Shown here: positions 46,801-51,940 of the stretch, piece after piece | Position numbering within the stretch: the first letter of the stretch is position 1 | How the letters are laid out: each line of letters begins with the position of its first letter | Assembly: GCF_000308575.1 (NCBI RefSeq) | Contig: NZ_BAFZ01000062.1 | Span: forward strand, 1-64,000 | Source: Nocardia exalbida NBRC 100660 | GTDB lineage: Bacteria; Actinomycetota; Actinomycetes; Mycobacteriales; Mycobacteriaceae | Direction of reading: 5' to 3' | DNA length: 64,000 nt | The notes under the pieces: generated by a model | What the model saw: only the letters and a program-made list of their open reading frames with translations | What the model was told of the DNA's origin: nothing | Database searches by the model: none | Program-made: the position numbers and the translations under genes

Positions 46801-47883
46801 GCGGGGTTCCCCGACACCGACTTCGCGATGACGGTCCGCTCCGCGCTGGCCGACCTGGCCGACCCGGCCATCGCGGAGCGGCTGGTCATGCTCCATCTGG
46901 TCGAGGGCATGTCCTTGACTCGCGCCGCCGGGGGCCTGGGGTTGCCTGTCGCTGCCGCGGCAGACGTTCTCGCCGACGCGGTCGCCCGGTTGCGCGGTGC
47001 ATTCGACCATCGTGAACCCGCCGACGTCTCCACGACCGAGCAGAATCGGCCGACGCCGTGGAGCAAGACGAAGGCCGAACCGGATCAGCCGCCGACTCCG
47101 CCGGTGTCGCAGGGTGATTCCGCGCCGGAGGAGGGCACGACCAAGCCGGGCGGATTCATCGGGAGCAGACCACCCGAACCGGGCGAGTCTTCTCGTAGGT
47201 CTGCATCGGGGCAGTCGCCGCGGACGACGCCATGGTCACGGGTCTCGGACGGTGACGCCCACGATGGTGTCGCCGGCCCGACCGAGGAGGTCGCCACCGA
47301 TCCGCCCGACGGGGCCGCTCGAGCCGCGGCGTGGCCGACACCGAACGGCGCCGAGCCGTTCCGGCGGTGGTTGAAGGCTGCTCGCCTGGCTCGCGGACTG
47401 ACCCAGTCCCGATTGGCCGCTCACATGGGCGTGGCGAATTCGGCGACATACATCGGTTCACTGGAGCGCGGCGTGGCGATCACCAGGGAGATGGCGGTGC
47501 GTCTGCTGGAAGGCTTGGACGCTCCCGACGAGGTGGCCGAGACAGTTCTCCGGGAGTATTTCCCGGACGAAGACGGCGAATTTCCCGATCCGCGGTCCGA
47601 CCGGTTCCTCGACCCCAAGGACTGGATCATCGCCGCTCGTACGAGTAGGGGACTCTCGCGCGCGGAGTTGGCCGCACGAGCAGGCGTCGGCCTGACCGGA
47701 TTGAGTCAGAAGGAGCGCGCGCACAACCCCCGAGGCGAATCCGGCATCAGCGCGAGTTACGCGCTGCGCCTACTCGCCGGACTGGACGCCCCGGGCGATA
47801 TCGCCGCGGCGTTCATGAGTCGCTTCTATCCCGGCTGGGAAGGCGAAGCGGACCGGCGAAGAAGCTCCCCGATCTTCTCGTAG
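31840..47883 (+). CDS. Giant multi-module polymorphic toxin / polyprotein (5347 aa)
   Basis: One uninterrupted frame from a GTG at 31840. Modules by residue: 1-330 CpnT-like ESX N-terminus; 370-700 Gly/Asp-rich linker; 765-1310 SecA-like ATPase (GTGQGKS 816-822, DEAD 918-921, GTGMLGRGFD 1256, RAGR 1299-1302); 1640-1810 papain-like toxin (Cys1667, His1746, Asp1766); 2040-2240 HD-like, motif worn to WSD; 2554-2930 GT4 glycosyltransferase (Glu2832...Glu2840); 3023-3200 TetR HTH, then 3220-3360 a TetR-core-like stretch; 3507-3710 worn kinase-like; 3715-3950 zincin (HEFVH, His3850, Glu3851, His3854); 4007-4300 unknown; 4338-4805 six XRE domains; 4820-5057 sigma-70-like regions 2-3-4; 5174-5340 two XRE domains. 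IGSRP-type motifs start at residues 1906, 3415, 3474, 3973, 4320 and 5107. The N-terminus and WXG partner imply ESX export. Order and breadth of modules are seen; function is inference. Confidence 0.85.
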   Translation: MPVDGSWSLNPVVELRMLFESLPPVARRPIELVVFGGNLPRADVSGMRWMAAELRAKAAAMKNHGDDAEKILAQEDSLGALGDRVREILHLHREGAARLREEALALADQAHAAANDAEKTLCVMFAFGIELAWRIITTLSAAAAAGPAGEVAAAPVVESMLIEGRGTVALMRAGLEQAYKVGAAKTVARLSALGPYRLALAVGTAAAVPASVDLAAQLMQVVSGDRNPTVKGPNGENPRGIDLQSIEAAGVSGAGGAVGGLAAGKFAPRVVPRLETGRSALGLVQGVAGAVSGLGAAALITGWPEHFEDVLASLLSGGFAGVVDVHGGGHPDLGSPAGKMVDGSGAYVPPDPSTVSLSKDAVMRLAGAPQDTKSLTPALVDGNDGATPQPTNSASPGHPTDAGVSGPPGATGEGQYELGDSARRLVDSRSGEQTPALDGHSNGQARVDGQPGDTDSPTRGGHGASANLPGDRARGVDLPAGGDEASGGTAQAGESAQGRSGDAQIADPAYPGDPAPDSAGAHDRSDAHDGGAHHGGDAQNGGDARVGGIDNTRAGDGGQAGSGGAHGVNAQAGGVPGADGTAQLGKSVAAGAVLSSADGDHSGSPQQRSADHGEDGAHVVHGRSARAPIVDGAPGHEPAVARPTPGSAKVDPPVGVGDASGRHGGGGAGPARVTAPKPTEVPPAHEPPSAAHSENAAPADARPSMHDGPEHPAEGLSEALAELSSADPATKQDLTAEQQTQFEVAAKKALALYRLRREELAGESWEQRRHVMEHGDRVESLLRYIDAMREGTGKTPRWNQLQAFLLGEHGFMRQMGTGQGKSMVGALDTLWQLSRGEPASGDSVRVHHVITTTEVLANEGVREFAPMLRSLGYEVARWDPHDPPGEPDRPTVYYMTYDERATAELFDRPPPGKTATIDEADAVLVHNQTVHYQSEGQRELASDVEAAGVKRVRDFLKAVLRSRITAANDLPVHLEEALHDGPLTAEEAGAVRSLSTEELAAARTLTARLLREQPERCLDTVSRLWEGHTGRKFTAEETEMARAFLDVRAGRLKLNRDFQIFGQGSEKKVQILDEYGKPRSDPKIGTESRWFGGRHKMVEAMFGAPVYSDGTGSKQVTVEDVLAGYEHLHLMSGTLERTAAEIKENFPVEGGLAKVEDFGRSKLTGEEDRIFLREPDKLRDAVGRVQQLQAEGRPVLVICPFNDLARKFSLMLTKAGVEHNAIDARWFAEHRDNNAAEEHLLSVKDAAGVRGAVTVGTGMLGRGFDVSISDEVDQLGGVHAHMLGRSPTNPDEDHQWSARAGRNGRNGSFCFNVAASDRLYSEARQHGAQVAVTHYRTAVAEHAEATAQYIEAARHAGDTNPARPGEALRAARTKVAATAADVHAAEREMRSLISPLQNNAADRAYLQRAMRRAHQAHAPPTADVSAATSAVSPRTAIAASLLQTGPDTVHNATGLGQARTELDRAAMEAVHAAPDAVQPHLRGDRFARLAGWLGIPASVQAAAAVFDTGDDDDPLSRLLERAGVSSAAVEALNQHLDHAPPAAVLRTDAFTDEQALNHLTPQRNRLAAELGWDPAQVAGAEGVRQVGAAVEQARKELAALLEIDATAVNAATARDGIADAVARLLVRGETTGDPATERLVHAASTFSAITALLDLIVAVHQRSPKSCVNNGVTMMRVLYPENQQAYRMPDDMPLRGHDAQDTEQAFGGAFQTFGSLDKAAASLKDRPGGSQALVYKWMNKGEVESHLVLLVNDSDRADAPNLVVLDIAAAPGEAPITPADLAGSRALLNKAVPFQQWQREQQPFIDQLGEGDRDVFAIAFDSAGEPLARLSTAQRPVVSARSPGLSPPSVWSSRAPPFRRDQFALAGHRLPRDGQPRDSIRAATPTPDAQRVAETVSRPSRDVVPIGSRPSSDPEDGAERETPDAGTPEPARPIDVGELGRALAEHGVVVGRAAAARVMGSDSAGGRDVIELSVPEWLYRRCEAEGWAQDDEQRSVLTRGRFRVSVGWPGAETGIVSHEDLADRSWQPAGGGPRVALLADVYAWTQETQDLASADRIKDHLLSPACVPLPAEVIAREIEEVTEILRARVSPEQLADPEIRRGIRLAAEGLFTNRTLYGHPDIGRANHLHDDTFELREFGVAALYHNGMSVAEDVRHIVDNGVLQGADLREIVLAIAADTWSDLVYGGGRRGDNPEGYDELRSARLLHDRALSHGCDAGTARTLGFAVNGTGFDERTGIQMIAAPAAVEEMRQRWGEMTDGEFHTATRVARWVAAADLQTLSEPDAVVQSIELALEDLMSRRFDPARVFGRVLSEWGVRVNAVGEALRLADRFGRLMPEHSHLTVRQALINRLRGSADFVHPDSGHRPPDGWLLGNRDLRREHAAKLREIADRLAGDSVYTPMDAYRDARTHAAEMREKYSGFRWQVVVGPGAHPRDPAILAAAVAARLPELDSSGISEGVIEAIPRIAEIARARTGDASVIVVTSSQDTDGRPRLVAQLDYTRPEAIDPDPGVTSEELRRELSDVDCRIDIETADPLPQGRVWHRLRLDFTRQRILVCCGQWGLGGTGMATLTVSLCQALAKAGHAVTVRTGEVGRAPRIPGVKVIGPRESGSLAVTRERMLSHWDELPELMDLVIVHDSGDGLAAALAAEERYPAAKLVRINHLTPMLFHTLGNNPERGRAKLAADVYLARRAHLVAGLGPVLAADALSSAVMAGHGSVHELQPGLVPAAQPPVPAPGAPARILLFGRADDPLKGVAEIARAVRRLRAAGRDVRLIVRGYPRRGLASARAELVALVGDPDAVEVAPRTSDRAALQADIRSATVVVMPSRAEGFGLVAAEAIEQGVPVVVPSSSGVGRFLTELDEYREQAERFNIVEQHLGAAPEIETWAAAVGSVLDEVPAAWAAAGRLQRLLKPFTRKRSAKMLVHAALNTDLRPRRDIRPSRAQVTLENGHVVVRGEGTDYELILDVADAMETDPAVRRAVMGYTVVKFAPSRDPLPIRLAAARVDEWLFDPSAATAARSHGSRADILRAFVAVVSVQGFGATTIDDVCRRARIPRDVFHDHFPTTSSAFADAHRQARRNLNQLVVDELGAAPAPNRAARVTTAVNTYVSALAARPATARLLLVEGFTADPGARAELTVGMIEEIAATLATVFEESITPTRERRASAAAIYGVLADWAVTGDATAVPALRRNLVDLLRNGTPTPAVGSAADVPAESANSSREQRSRSARQAEPEERERILTGFEAAYAAAVERLRTATRAAMPEAAADDLPSRLRAAINAYLTALAAHPEEARVLHLNLLAPGPGAYGPHDRHRAMLATHFGEVVGEIDARTARLLASAVAGIVTDRILSGRTGSRRSADGESERIATLPAFAPMVTATVGSLLPGSGGTRAADNDAPGHRSTGPNRIDGYIGSRPEEFASRPGGRSRSESAVSAPDISGQQVPATVARRHEERSDNQPTTGRSEGPAGLIGSRPREENPSGGDASAGPEFQDLVLAGRESGTAERSPVEDAPGVRVDRVTFGNGTRVFAETYTDPVVALEQVLQRKVAAIMDAPVARTCLILEDDTVYREIVPGRPGDSPRALDREILDSGSAARLGLFDAVTRTNRAARDWSVGPDNEVRGGRAPSTINATPTGAFAAKFVREIDGRETWQHHGMTRSELAGIREQVAYLQSWISDLPIPDQYKPALHHIHGRYMDALAEIEWHAARTPGEVLRDAGLDARAQAKARLVEAFNLDYPHITIAGFEHPDVPAHVIEEILGALAEMFTRFPGRTNIRGLWIDHLGNENAGAASFAQRDSESTFRTVAIQFSLRNASRPEWTVERGIELRERGFNPVGDRPFHHDAVHEFVHAIDATELLSGSLRQVLQDSWSRLHELGLIREPEQTWLARLPVYAFVDETKATLREYEALAVGFAETDIHGAAVGTPQWVIHEYVTAGRPPQITPDLVVDLPAQENRPGNRPDPGNHGFIGSRLSKSTPERQDRAFTSDARVLDDEVRPGQGPLRGEHFPVPGLRMKSNDPGRNAALRMFSLWQAHVANRGLGKLVSRWDSVVTPAGGRRALAELYFWISHQRYLRQVWAVERDPSVVGEHGESHPDYFRTRLGDDAPNLDMVGHLPGLRAGVRRDPRTGKWHGGVGTPAFWTTLAIGRLVRSRMDVESPGDTVLQNVVELPGGERVDGNVLCALERGRFVIETARAGDQRRIFDAALAELAAAVDQRSPEPSADVLRRFADAVYLLFQAPLMTRGSDATIRTFAATVLTFAFGRPIRLPHDIDLQAMSRRQSDFVEWFAAALDRGLRGTGGSDAPGETGDRPSGFIGSRPGEQSDPSVDASRGAWLKALRLEQGRKQKEVAQAAGLTNAALSNIENGRRTTLGTFQQVCRVLGVEGVELAEATRRFYPDVELETDAAAHDSPGGWVAAHRNNRGMTKTDLARAVGVTPTRIGEIENGDRPPPNVFFRIARALGVEQQALAQATRSLYPDLVLDLDPTAHDPAAPGNWIMALRHANDSPQAEVARTAGTSAGYLAGIEAGEYTPSSIIFRRLCRALEVAPELLRTATHHFYPDLVLGVGPTAHDPAAPGSWIVALRHDRDMTRIDLANAIGPGWGHLGHIESGNYVPRFAAFRRICEVLGIDDELLRVATRHFYPHIDLDLEPAAHDLGGWITALRNDRDMSRAELARVSGLSTKYLAQVETENRRPLFGTFRRICRALGVSGGLLIQAVRDFYSDITADIDPAAHESLGRWFVALRHDEGISATELARRARMPRSTLSSIENNRYLPRLRKLRQLCRAQGVGGELLLEIVERFYADRYERSGHRDEQELFEQYVVTRVGSPEEKAAQDKIFERFAWVPNAVARREAPDIRDDAEQAAWIGMLSAISNHVPSASFAAHAWASCRGAVFRYRLALRFPDLDNRTRKLVSTVEAQIHRMVAAGAALEDTEIARGAGVKPADVALAREILARPTLRLDAPISSDDGSPRLEVADRVPAGFPDTDFAMTVRSALADLADPAIAERLVMLHLVEGMSLTRAAGGLGLPVAAAADVLADAVARLRGAFDHREPADVSTTEQNRPTPWSKTKAEPDQPPTPPVSQGDSAPEEGTTKPGGFIGSRPPEPGESSRRSASGQSPRTTPWSRVSDGDAHDGVAGPTEEVATDPPDGAARAAAWPTPNGAEPFRRWLKAARLARGLTQSRLAAHMGVANSATYIGSLERGVAITREMAVRLLEGLDAPDEVAETVLREYFPDEDGEFPDPRSDRFLDPKDWIIAARTSRGLSRAELAARAGVGLTGLSQKERAHNPRGESGISASYALRLLAGLDAPGDIAAAFMSRFYPGWEGEADRRRSSPIFS
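37555..47172 (+). repeat. Six dispersed IGSR(P/L) separator motifs in the giant protein
   Basis: The codons for IGSRP-type motifs begin at 37555 (PIGSRP), 42082 (YIGSRP), 42259 (LIGSRP), 43756 (FIGSRL), 44797 (FIGSRP) and 47158 (FIGSRP). Each sits in a Pro/Gly/charged linker just after one folded module and before the next. The motif is usually preceded by G plus an aromatic or Leu. The codons differ between copies (ATCGGTAGC, ATCGGCAGC, ATCGGGAGT), so it is selected at protein level rather than being a recent DNA duplication. Start and end given span the first to last copy. Confidence 0.8.
44851..46260 (+). repeat. Tandem array of six XRE (Cro/C1) domain repeats
   Basis: Six units of about 80-82 residues begin near 44,851, 45,091, 45,334, 45,583, 45,823 and 46,066. 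Each opens with a G-x-W-(I/L/V)-x-ALR helix and contains a helix-turn-helix such as QKEVAQAAGLTNAALSNIENG. Each closes with a conserved tail of the type RRICRALGV...LL..ATR.FYPD..LD..P.AHD. Within the array the copies are clearly divergent, pointing to old duplication. Confidence 0.8.
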
Positions 47884-48660
47884 GGCCGCGACTGCGGCGT
47901 TGTATCCACTCATCCCGTGCGCTCCTGGTCCCGGTGGGACGGCGGCCGAGCAGATGAACATCCGGTCGGCTATATGGTAGGGGCGCCTGGTGATGCGTGG
48001 TCCGCCGAAGACCAGCTGGCGGACGTTCTTGTCGCCGGTGAGGATGTCTCCGGCGACATAGTTGGGGTTGTAGGCCTGCATGTCGGTGGGGCCCACCACG
48101 GTGGTGGCGAGGATCCGGTCTCGGAATCCCGGTGCGAACCGCTCTACCGCACCGAGCAGTACTTCGGTGATGTCCTCCGAATACCCGTGCGGGACATGAG
48201 CGTATAGGTCGATCGGGTGCACGTTCCCTCGTGAGCGTGTCGGATCGGCGAGGTACTGTTGTCCGACGACGATGAAAGGTCGGTCGGAGAGCCGACCTTG
48301 ATGCACCGCGTGTTCGGCGCGGACCACGTCGGCCGCGCTGCCGCAGATGTGCAGACTTCCCGCCTTGCGTGCGTGGGGGTGGGTCCACGGGATGCCGCCT
48401 TCGACGGCCAGGCTGACCTTGTAGGCGGCGGGCCCGTGCCGGAATCGCCGGTACGCTCGAGAGACTCGCGGCGGCAGCCGGTCACCGGCGATGTCGGCGA
48501 TCGCGGCCGGGGCGAGGTCGAATATCACGAGGTCGGTCGGCGGCAGTTGGTCGAGCGACTCGACCCAGAGGCCGGTCTCGATCTTTCCGCCCAGATCTGT
48601 CAATGCGGCCGCCATGGCGTCCGCGATTGACCTGGGACGAACTCGAGCTGACGGCGGCAT
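47770..48660 (-). pseudogene. Phytoene-desaturase-like (CrtI/NAD(P)-FAD) oxidoreductase, truncated at both ends
   Basis: The frame carries the C-terminal half of a CrtI-type amine oxidoreductase: SIADAMAAALTDLGGKIETG, AYRRFRHGPAAYKVSLAVEGGIPW, RPFIVVGQQYLADPTRS, YAHVPHGYSEDITE, RFAPGFRDRIL, YNPNYVAGDILTGD and MFICSAAVPPGPGAHGMSGYNAA. The N-terminal 230 or so residues with the FAD-binding GxGxxG are missing, and sequence upstream of 48,620 is unrelated. At the other end the frame runs past the expected C-terminus at about 47,885 and overlaps the giant gene's 3' end on the opposite strand by 114 bases. Both ends are thus breakpoints, and the protein cannot bind FAD normally. Confidence 0.75.
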
Positions 48661-49112
48661 GCCAAGGTGAGCCGATGCGGTGGGAGGCCAAACACGACCA
48701 CGACGCGTTCAAAGAAGTGTGGCTGCTGTTCTGCGACCGATGCCGAGCGCCTTGCGCGTCGCATACAGGCCATCATTCGCTTCTTGATCCGACCGGTGAA
48801 CGGCCCGAACCGCTCAGCTTCGTTTCTTGGACACAGCGGACCCCTCAGCGCCTGCGGCTTCCAACGTGATGATCGAGTGTCCGAAAACCGAACGATTTCC
48901 GACACGGGCGTGCAGGTGTGACTGACCGCGATATCTGTTCACCGAACGCGCGATGGACGATTCACGGGTGGTTGTCGGGCGCATAGGCCGGAAATCCGGC
49001 ACTCGGGCCGGCCTCACATCAGCGAAGCCGGAACCAGTCTGCTGCTCACTGGAGCTGATGGGCCGAATTCCCACGCGGCAAGCCCGACAACCTACACCGC
49101 TACTTCACACTC
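48661..49112. other. 452-base stretch without a supported gene
   Basis: Both strands carry short frames. A plus-strand frame near 48,630-48,730 reads LTWDELELTAACQGEPMRW, but it has no continuation or family match I can name. The stretch looks like decayed DNA beside the desaturase breakpoint. Confidence 0.4.
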
Positions 49113-49520
49113 TCACCGGCGTGTTTTGGCCTCGCCTCCATCAGTCGCCGATGAGACAAGTCCAAGCAAGCGGCTGACGTTGTTCGTACCGGCTGCCAGC
49201 GACACTTTACGAGTGTTCTTGAACGTCCAGCCGCCGCCGGACGTGAACTCCGTCAGCCACTTGAATCCGGAGAGGGTCGTTATCCACACCTCGTCGGTGT
49301 CCCAGAATTCCTCGCTGGTAGTGGCGCCGGAGTCCAGACCGAAAAGGTAACGATACTTACCGTCGGATCTCCGGAGGATCGCAATGCTGACGGGGTAATC
49401 GTTGTGGATCCTGGCTCGCGCCGCACGAGATGCGTCTGGTGTATCGGGCTCGTCCCCACCCATCTCCGACCACGGCACGAACAGATCCTCGCCTTGGCCT
49501 TCCAAGTCGAACTCAGTCAC
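49113..49520 (-). CDS. Hypothetical protein, 135 aa
   Basis: The frame starts at a GTG at 49520 (VTEFDLEGQG) with an in-frame alternative at 49532, and stops at 49113. The product is acidic at its start (LFVPWSEMGGDEPDTPD) and then has a beta-rich body (IHNDYPVSIAILRRSDGKYRYLFG, EVWITTLSGFKWLTEF). Codon use looks like real coding DNA, with GC slightly below neighbours. No transmembrane segment or signal is seen. I do not recognise a family. It stands alone between the desaturase remnant and the ISL3 remnant. Confidence 0.5.
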   Translation of the reverse strand: MTEFDLEGQGEDLFVPWSEMGGDEPDTPDASRAARARIHNDYPVSIAILRRSDGKYRYLFGLDSGATTSEEFWDTDEVWITTLSGFKWLTEFTSGGGWTFKNTRKVSLAAGTNNVSRLLGLVSSATDGGEAKTRR

Positions 49521-49532
49521 TTCGCCTCCCAC

Positions 49533-50020
49533 GGTTGAGTGCTCTCGAACAAGGAATCAGCGGCGCGAACGCTGGCCGGATAGCGTGGAGCCGCGCCAGC
49601 TTGGTGGTGAACACCCGGCCGAACAAGTATGAGCCCGGCTCACACCCCAGCGGCCGTTTCGGTGAAATAGGGCACCAGCCCCCGGCGCCGACGATGCGAA
49701 GCTCGCCAAGATCGGAAGTAGCGGACCCTATACCGACCTTGCAGCCGATCATGCGCCTACTTGCGACGGGACTCCGGCGTGCCGGCTACGCCGCTCCGCG
49801 TGGCACCGAGTTCCAAAGAAATCCGACCGGGCACGGCGGCTAGGAGCCCATCACTCTGGGGCCGAGCACTCCACTGGTGGTCAACCGCCACTCGACGACC
49901 GGATCCACCGGCGGCAACTCGAGCATCGCGGCCCGGTCGGCCTGCCAGCGGACCGAAACCAGATCCACCGGACTATTCGACAGATACCGCCGACTACGGA
50001 GTTGGGTCTGTCCAGTCATC
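49533..50020. other. 488-base stretch without a supported gene
   Basis: No frame shows a ribosome site with family features on either strand. It ends exactly where the doubled ISL3 terminal repeat begins, so part of it may be former target DNA of that element. Confidence 0.4.
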
Positions 50021-50054
50021 GGCTCTGTCCCACTTTCGGCTCTGTCCCACTTTC
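50021..50054. repeat. Doubled ISL3-type terminal repeat
   Basis: The 17-base sequence GGCTCTGTCCCACTTTC occurs twice directly in tandem (50021-50037 and 50038-50054). It has the look of an ISL3-family terminal inverted repeat and lies 15 bases beyond the stop of the ISL3 transposase remnant. A single element would have one copy at this end. Confidence 0.65.
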
Positions 50055-50068
50055 GGTGGTAGCCCTGG

Positions 50069-50870
50069 CTATCCGAGCAGGATGCGATGTCGGAGCAGGG
50101 GGAAGCCTGCGCGGCCGTACATTTGGCGTTTGATTAGCTTCGTCTTCGTGTTCACGCCCTCGGTAGGTCCGCTGCTGTAGGGCAGGGTCAGCCCGGCGAC
50201 GACGGCGTCGTGGTCCTGGTCGAGGCCGGTGAGGAACGGTTCGAGCTCGATGAGACCAGCCTCTCGAACCTGCTTGATCCAGGCGTCGATCTCGGTGCCG
50301 CGACGTTCGGTCATCAGCTGCGCGAACTCGCGAACCAGATCGGCCAAGGCGGTCATCTCGGGGCAGGCGGCCAGCAGATCATCCAGGTGAGAGCGTCGTC
50401 CGTCGGGCAGGTTGTCCGGGCGGGTCAGAATCCAGCGGGTCACCCGCCGTGGCGACGGTGTGATCCGGTCGCCCTCGAGGCGACCCTGGTTGATGTACCG
50501 GTAGAGCAGGTTCTGGCCACCGGTGTAGCCGAGTTCGGTGATCTCGGCGAGCAGCCGCAGCACCGGGACGCCCGGCTCGGCGGCGCGGCGAGCGCGCAGG
50601 TGGTCGCGGTAGGGGTCGACCAGGCAGGCCCGGTACTGGGTTGGGCGGCGCAGCCGCTGCGGCTCGGGCACCCGGGAGTAGCGTTTGACCGTGTTCAGCG
50701 AAAGCCTCAGTCGCCGTGAGCAATCCAGCAACCCGACTCCCTGATCGAGAAGGTCGTGAATGGCATGCCAGCGTTGATGGTGCTTTCCTCCCGGACCAGC
50801 GACTGCCGCTTCGGGCCCGCGGCGGCCCAGCAACTCGAGTGCGCGGCGACCACCTTTTCGGCCGCCTCGC
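50069..50870 (-). pseudogene. ISL3-family transposase, C-terminal half
   Basis: The minus-strand frame reads the second half of an ISL3 transposase: RWHAIHDLLDQGVGLLDCSRRLRLSLNTVKRY (helix-turn-helix), RLLAEITELGYTGGQNLLYRYI, and the ending LTLPYSSGPTEGVNTKTKLIKRQMYGRAGFPLLRHRILL. The last segment holds the conserved Glu of the DDE triad region. Full-length members have about 400-500 residues, so the N-terminal zinc finger and first Asp are missing. At about 50,870 it is joined to an unrelated integrase fragment. Confidence 0.8.
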
Positions 50871-51063
50871 CCCACGCCTGTTCGACCAGCTTCCAGTAGC
50901 CGCTGTAGGTGTTGCGGGAGCCAGCGGGCACTGATGCCGAAACGTGGGCGATGTATTCGCGGATGGTCGGCGTGGGCCGTCGATCGTGCTTGCCGTGAAG
51001 GACGATATGTTCCAGTCGGTCGATGGTGCGTCGTAGGGGTTCGGGTAGCTCGTCGGGGTTCAT
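50871..51063 (-). pseudogene. Tyrosine recombinase (integrase) N-terminal fragment
   Basis: From a start at 51063 the frame reads PTIREYIAHVSASVPAGSRNTYSGYWKLVEQAWGE, the SAM-like core-binding domain of a phage-type integrase. It then runs into ISL3 DNA near 50,870. The catalytic RHRY domain is absent. This suggests the ISL3 element inserted into an integrase gene, or that a deletion joined the two. Confidence 0.6.
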
Positions 51064-51162
51064 GCTGTCCTGTGCCGTCGGTTCGGTCGCCTCAGCGGCG
51101 AGCTGTCGCCGGGACGAGTGTGCAGGTGGTGGCCGGCAGTTGCGTTGTCGAGGGAGCCCGGG

Positions 51163-51636
51163 TTAGGGGTTTCTGCGAGTCCACAGGTGTGGATGTTGGC
51201 GGTGGAGTATGAGATGCATGCTGGTGGGCGGGTAGAGCACCAGGAGTCGATGTTCGGGCGCGGCGACAGCCAATAGCCGGTCACCGGACTGGATGCGGTA
51301 GGAGCGGCGGACCTCAGCGGGCAGGTGCAGATGATGCTGGGATGTCACCGAATAGGGACCCTCGCTGCTCTCGGTCACGACGATCACCTCATCGACCACC
51401 TCGATCGACACAGCCTGATTCGGTCCCCAGCCAAGCTTTTTCAGCGGCGAGCTGTCGGCCAAGCGACCGTTGGCGCCGATGGTGGTAACGGTGTAGTACA
51501 TCGCCGCAGCGCCCGCGGGCGCGACAGGTGGCCCAGGCTTGCGCAACGGGCGGAACACCGGCTGCTGGGCGGCGACGGGATCGGCGGGCTTGGAGCTGAT
51601 GCCACCGTACATCCCGGAATCGACTGGCCAGTTCAC
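51163..51636 (-). CDS. AbrB/MazE-like DNA-binding protein of an integrative element
   Basis: The C-terminal 110 residues carry an AbrB-type swapped-hairpin pattern: YYTVTTIGANGRLADSSPLKKLGW, VSIEVVDEVIVVTES, LHLPAEVRRSYRIQSGDRLLAVAAPEHRLLVLYP. Such small regulators commonly precede integrase genes in Nocardia-type elements, and here the integrase fragment follows 99 bases downstream. The N-terminal 45 residues are Pro-rich (VFRPLRKPGPPVAPAG) and may be a genuine tail; starts at about 51,612 or 51,501 are alternatives. It could control excision or the integrase gene. Confidence 0.6.
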   Translation of the reverse strand: MNWPVDSGMYGGISSKPADPVAAQQPVFRPLRKPGPPVAPAGAAAMYYTVTTIGANGRLADSSPLKKLGWGPNQAVSIEVVDEVIVVTESSEGPYSVTSQHHLHLPAEVRRSYRIQSGDRLLAVAAPEHRLLVLYPPTSMHLILHRQHPHLWTRRNP

Positions 51637-51898
51637 GCATCTCCTCGTCGACCGAGATCATCGGATGAATCCCCCAGCGCTGCCACGGGTGCAGGCAGTG
51701 TTCTTCCAGCATCCACACGCCCGCCAGCGTGGTCAACCGATACAAACCCCCTTGAACACGGGCCCGACGCGGACAACCGCTGCCGACTTCACGGTCGTGT
51801 CCGGGCAAGTCTTCAAACACCCAAACGGGGCACCCATGCCCTGAAACAGGGCGAAAGACGTCCGAACATGTGCGAGGACACACACTGGAAGCAACAAA

Positions 51899-51940
51899 AA
51901 AACACGCATTCAGTGCATAAATGCACTGAATGCGTGTTTT
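51899..51940. terminator. 42-base perfect palindrome with flanking A and T tracts
   Basis: A 20-bp perfect inverted repeat with only two central bases (left arm AAACACGCATTCAGTGCAT, from 51,900). An A-run precedes it and TTTT closes it, so it looks like a bidirectional intrinsic terminator. Its unusual AT content and perfect symmetry beside an att-like sequence and integrase remnant also allow a recombination or replication role. Confidence 0.6.

Noticed and set aside
48603..48869. Possible restriction-endonuclease fragment (LTWDELELTA)
   Set aside because: Only a short similarity to the start of some HNH enzymes, with no continuation or catalytic motif.
50021..50054. Possible CRISPR repeats
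   Set aside because: The two copies are directly adjacent with no spacer and match a transposon end.
51899..51940. Telomere-like or replication-origin palindrome
   Set aside because: No clustered repeats, Rep gene or DnaA boxes are seen nearby, so terminator or att-linked roles are more likely.
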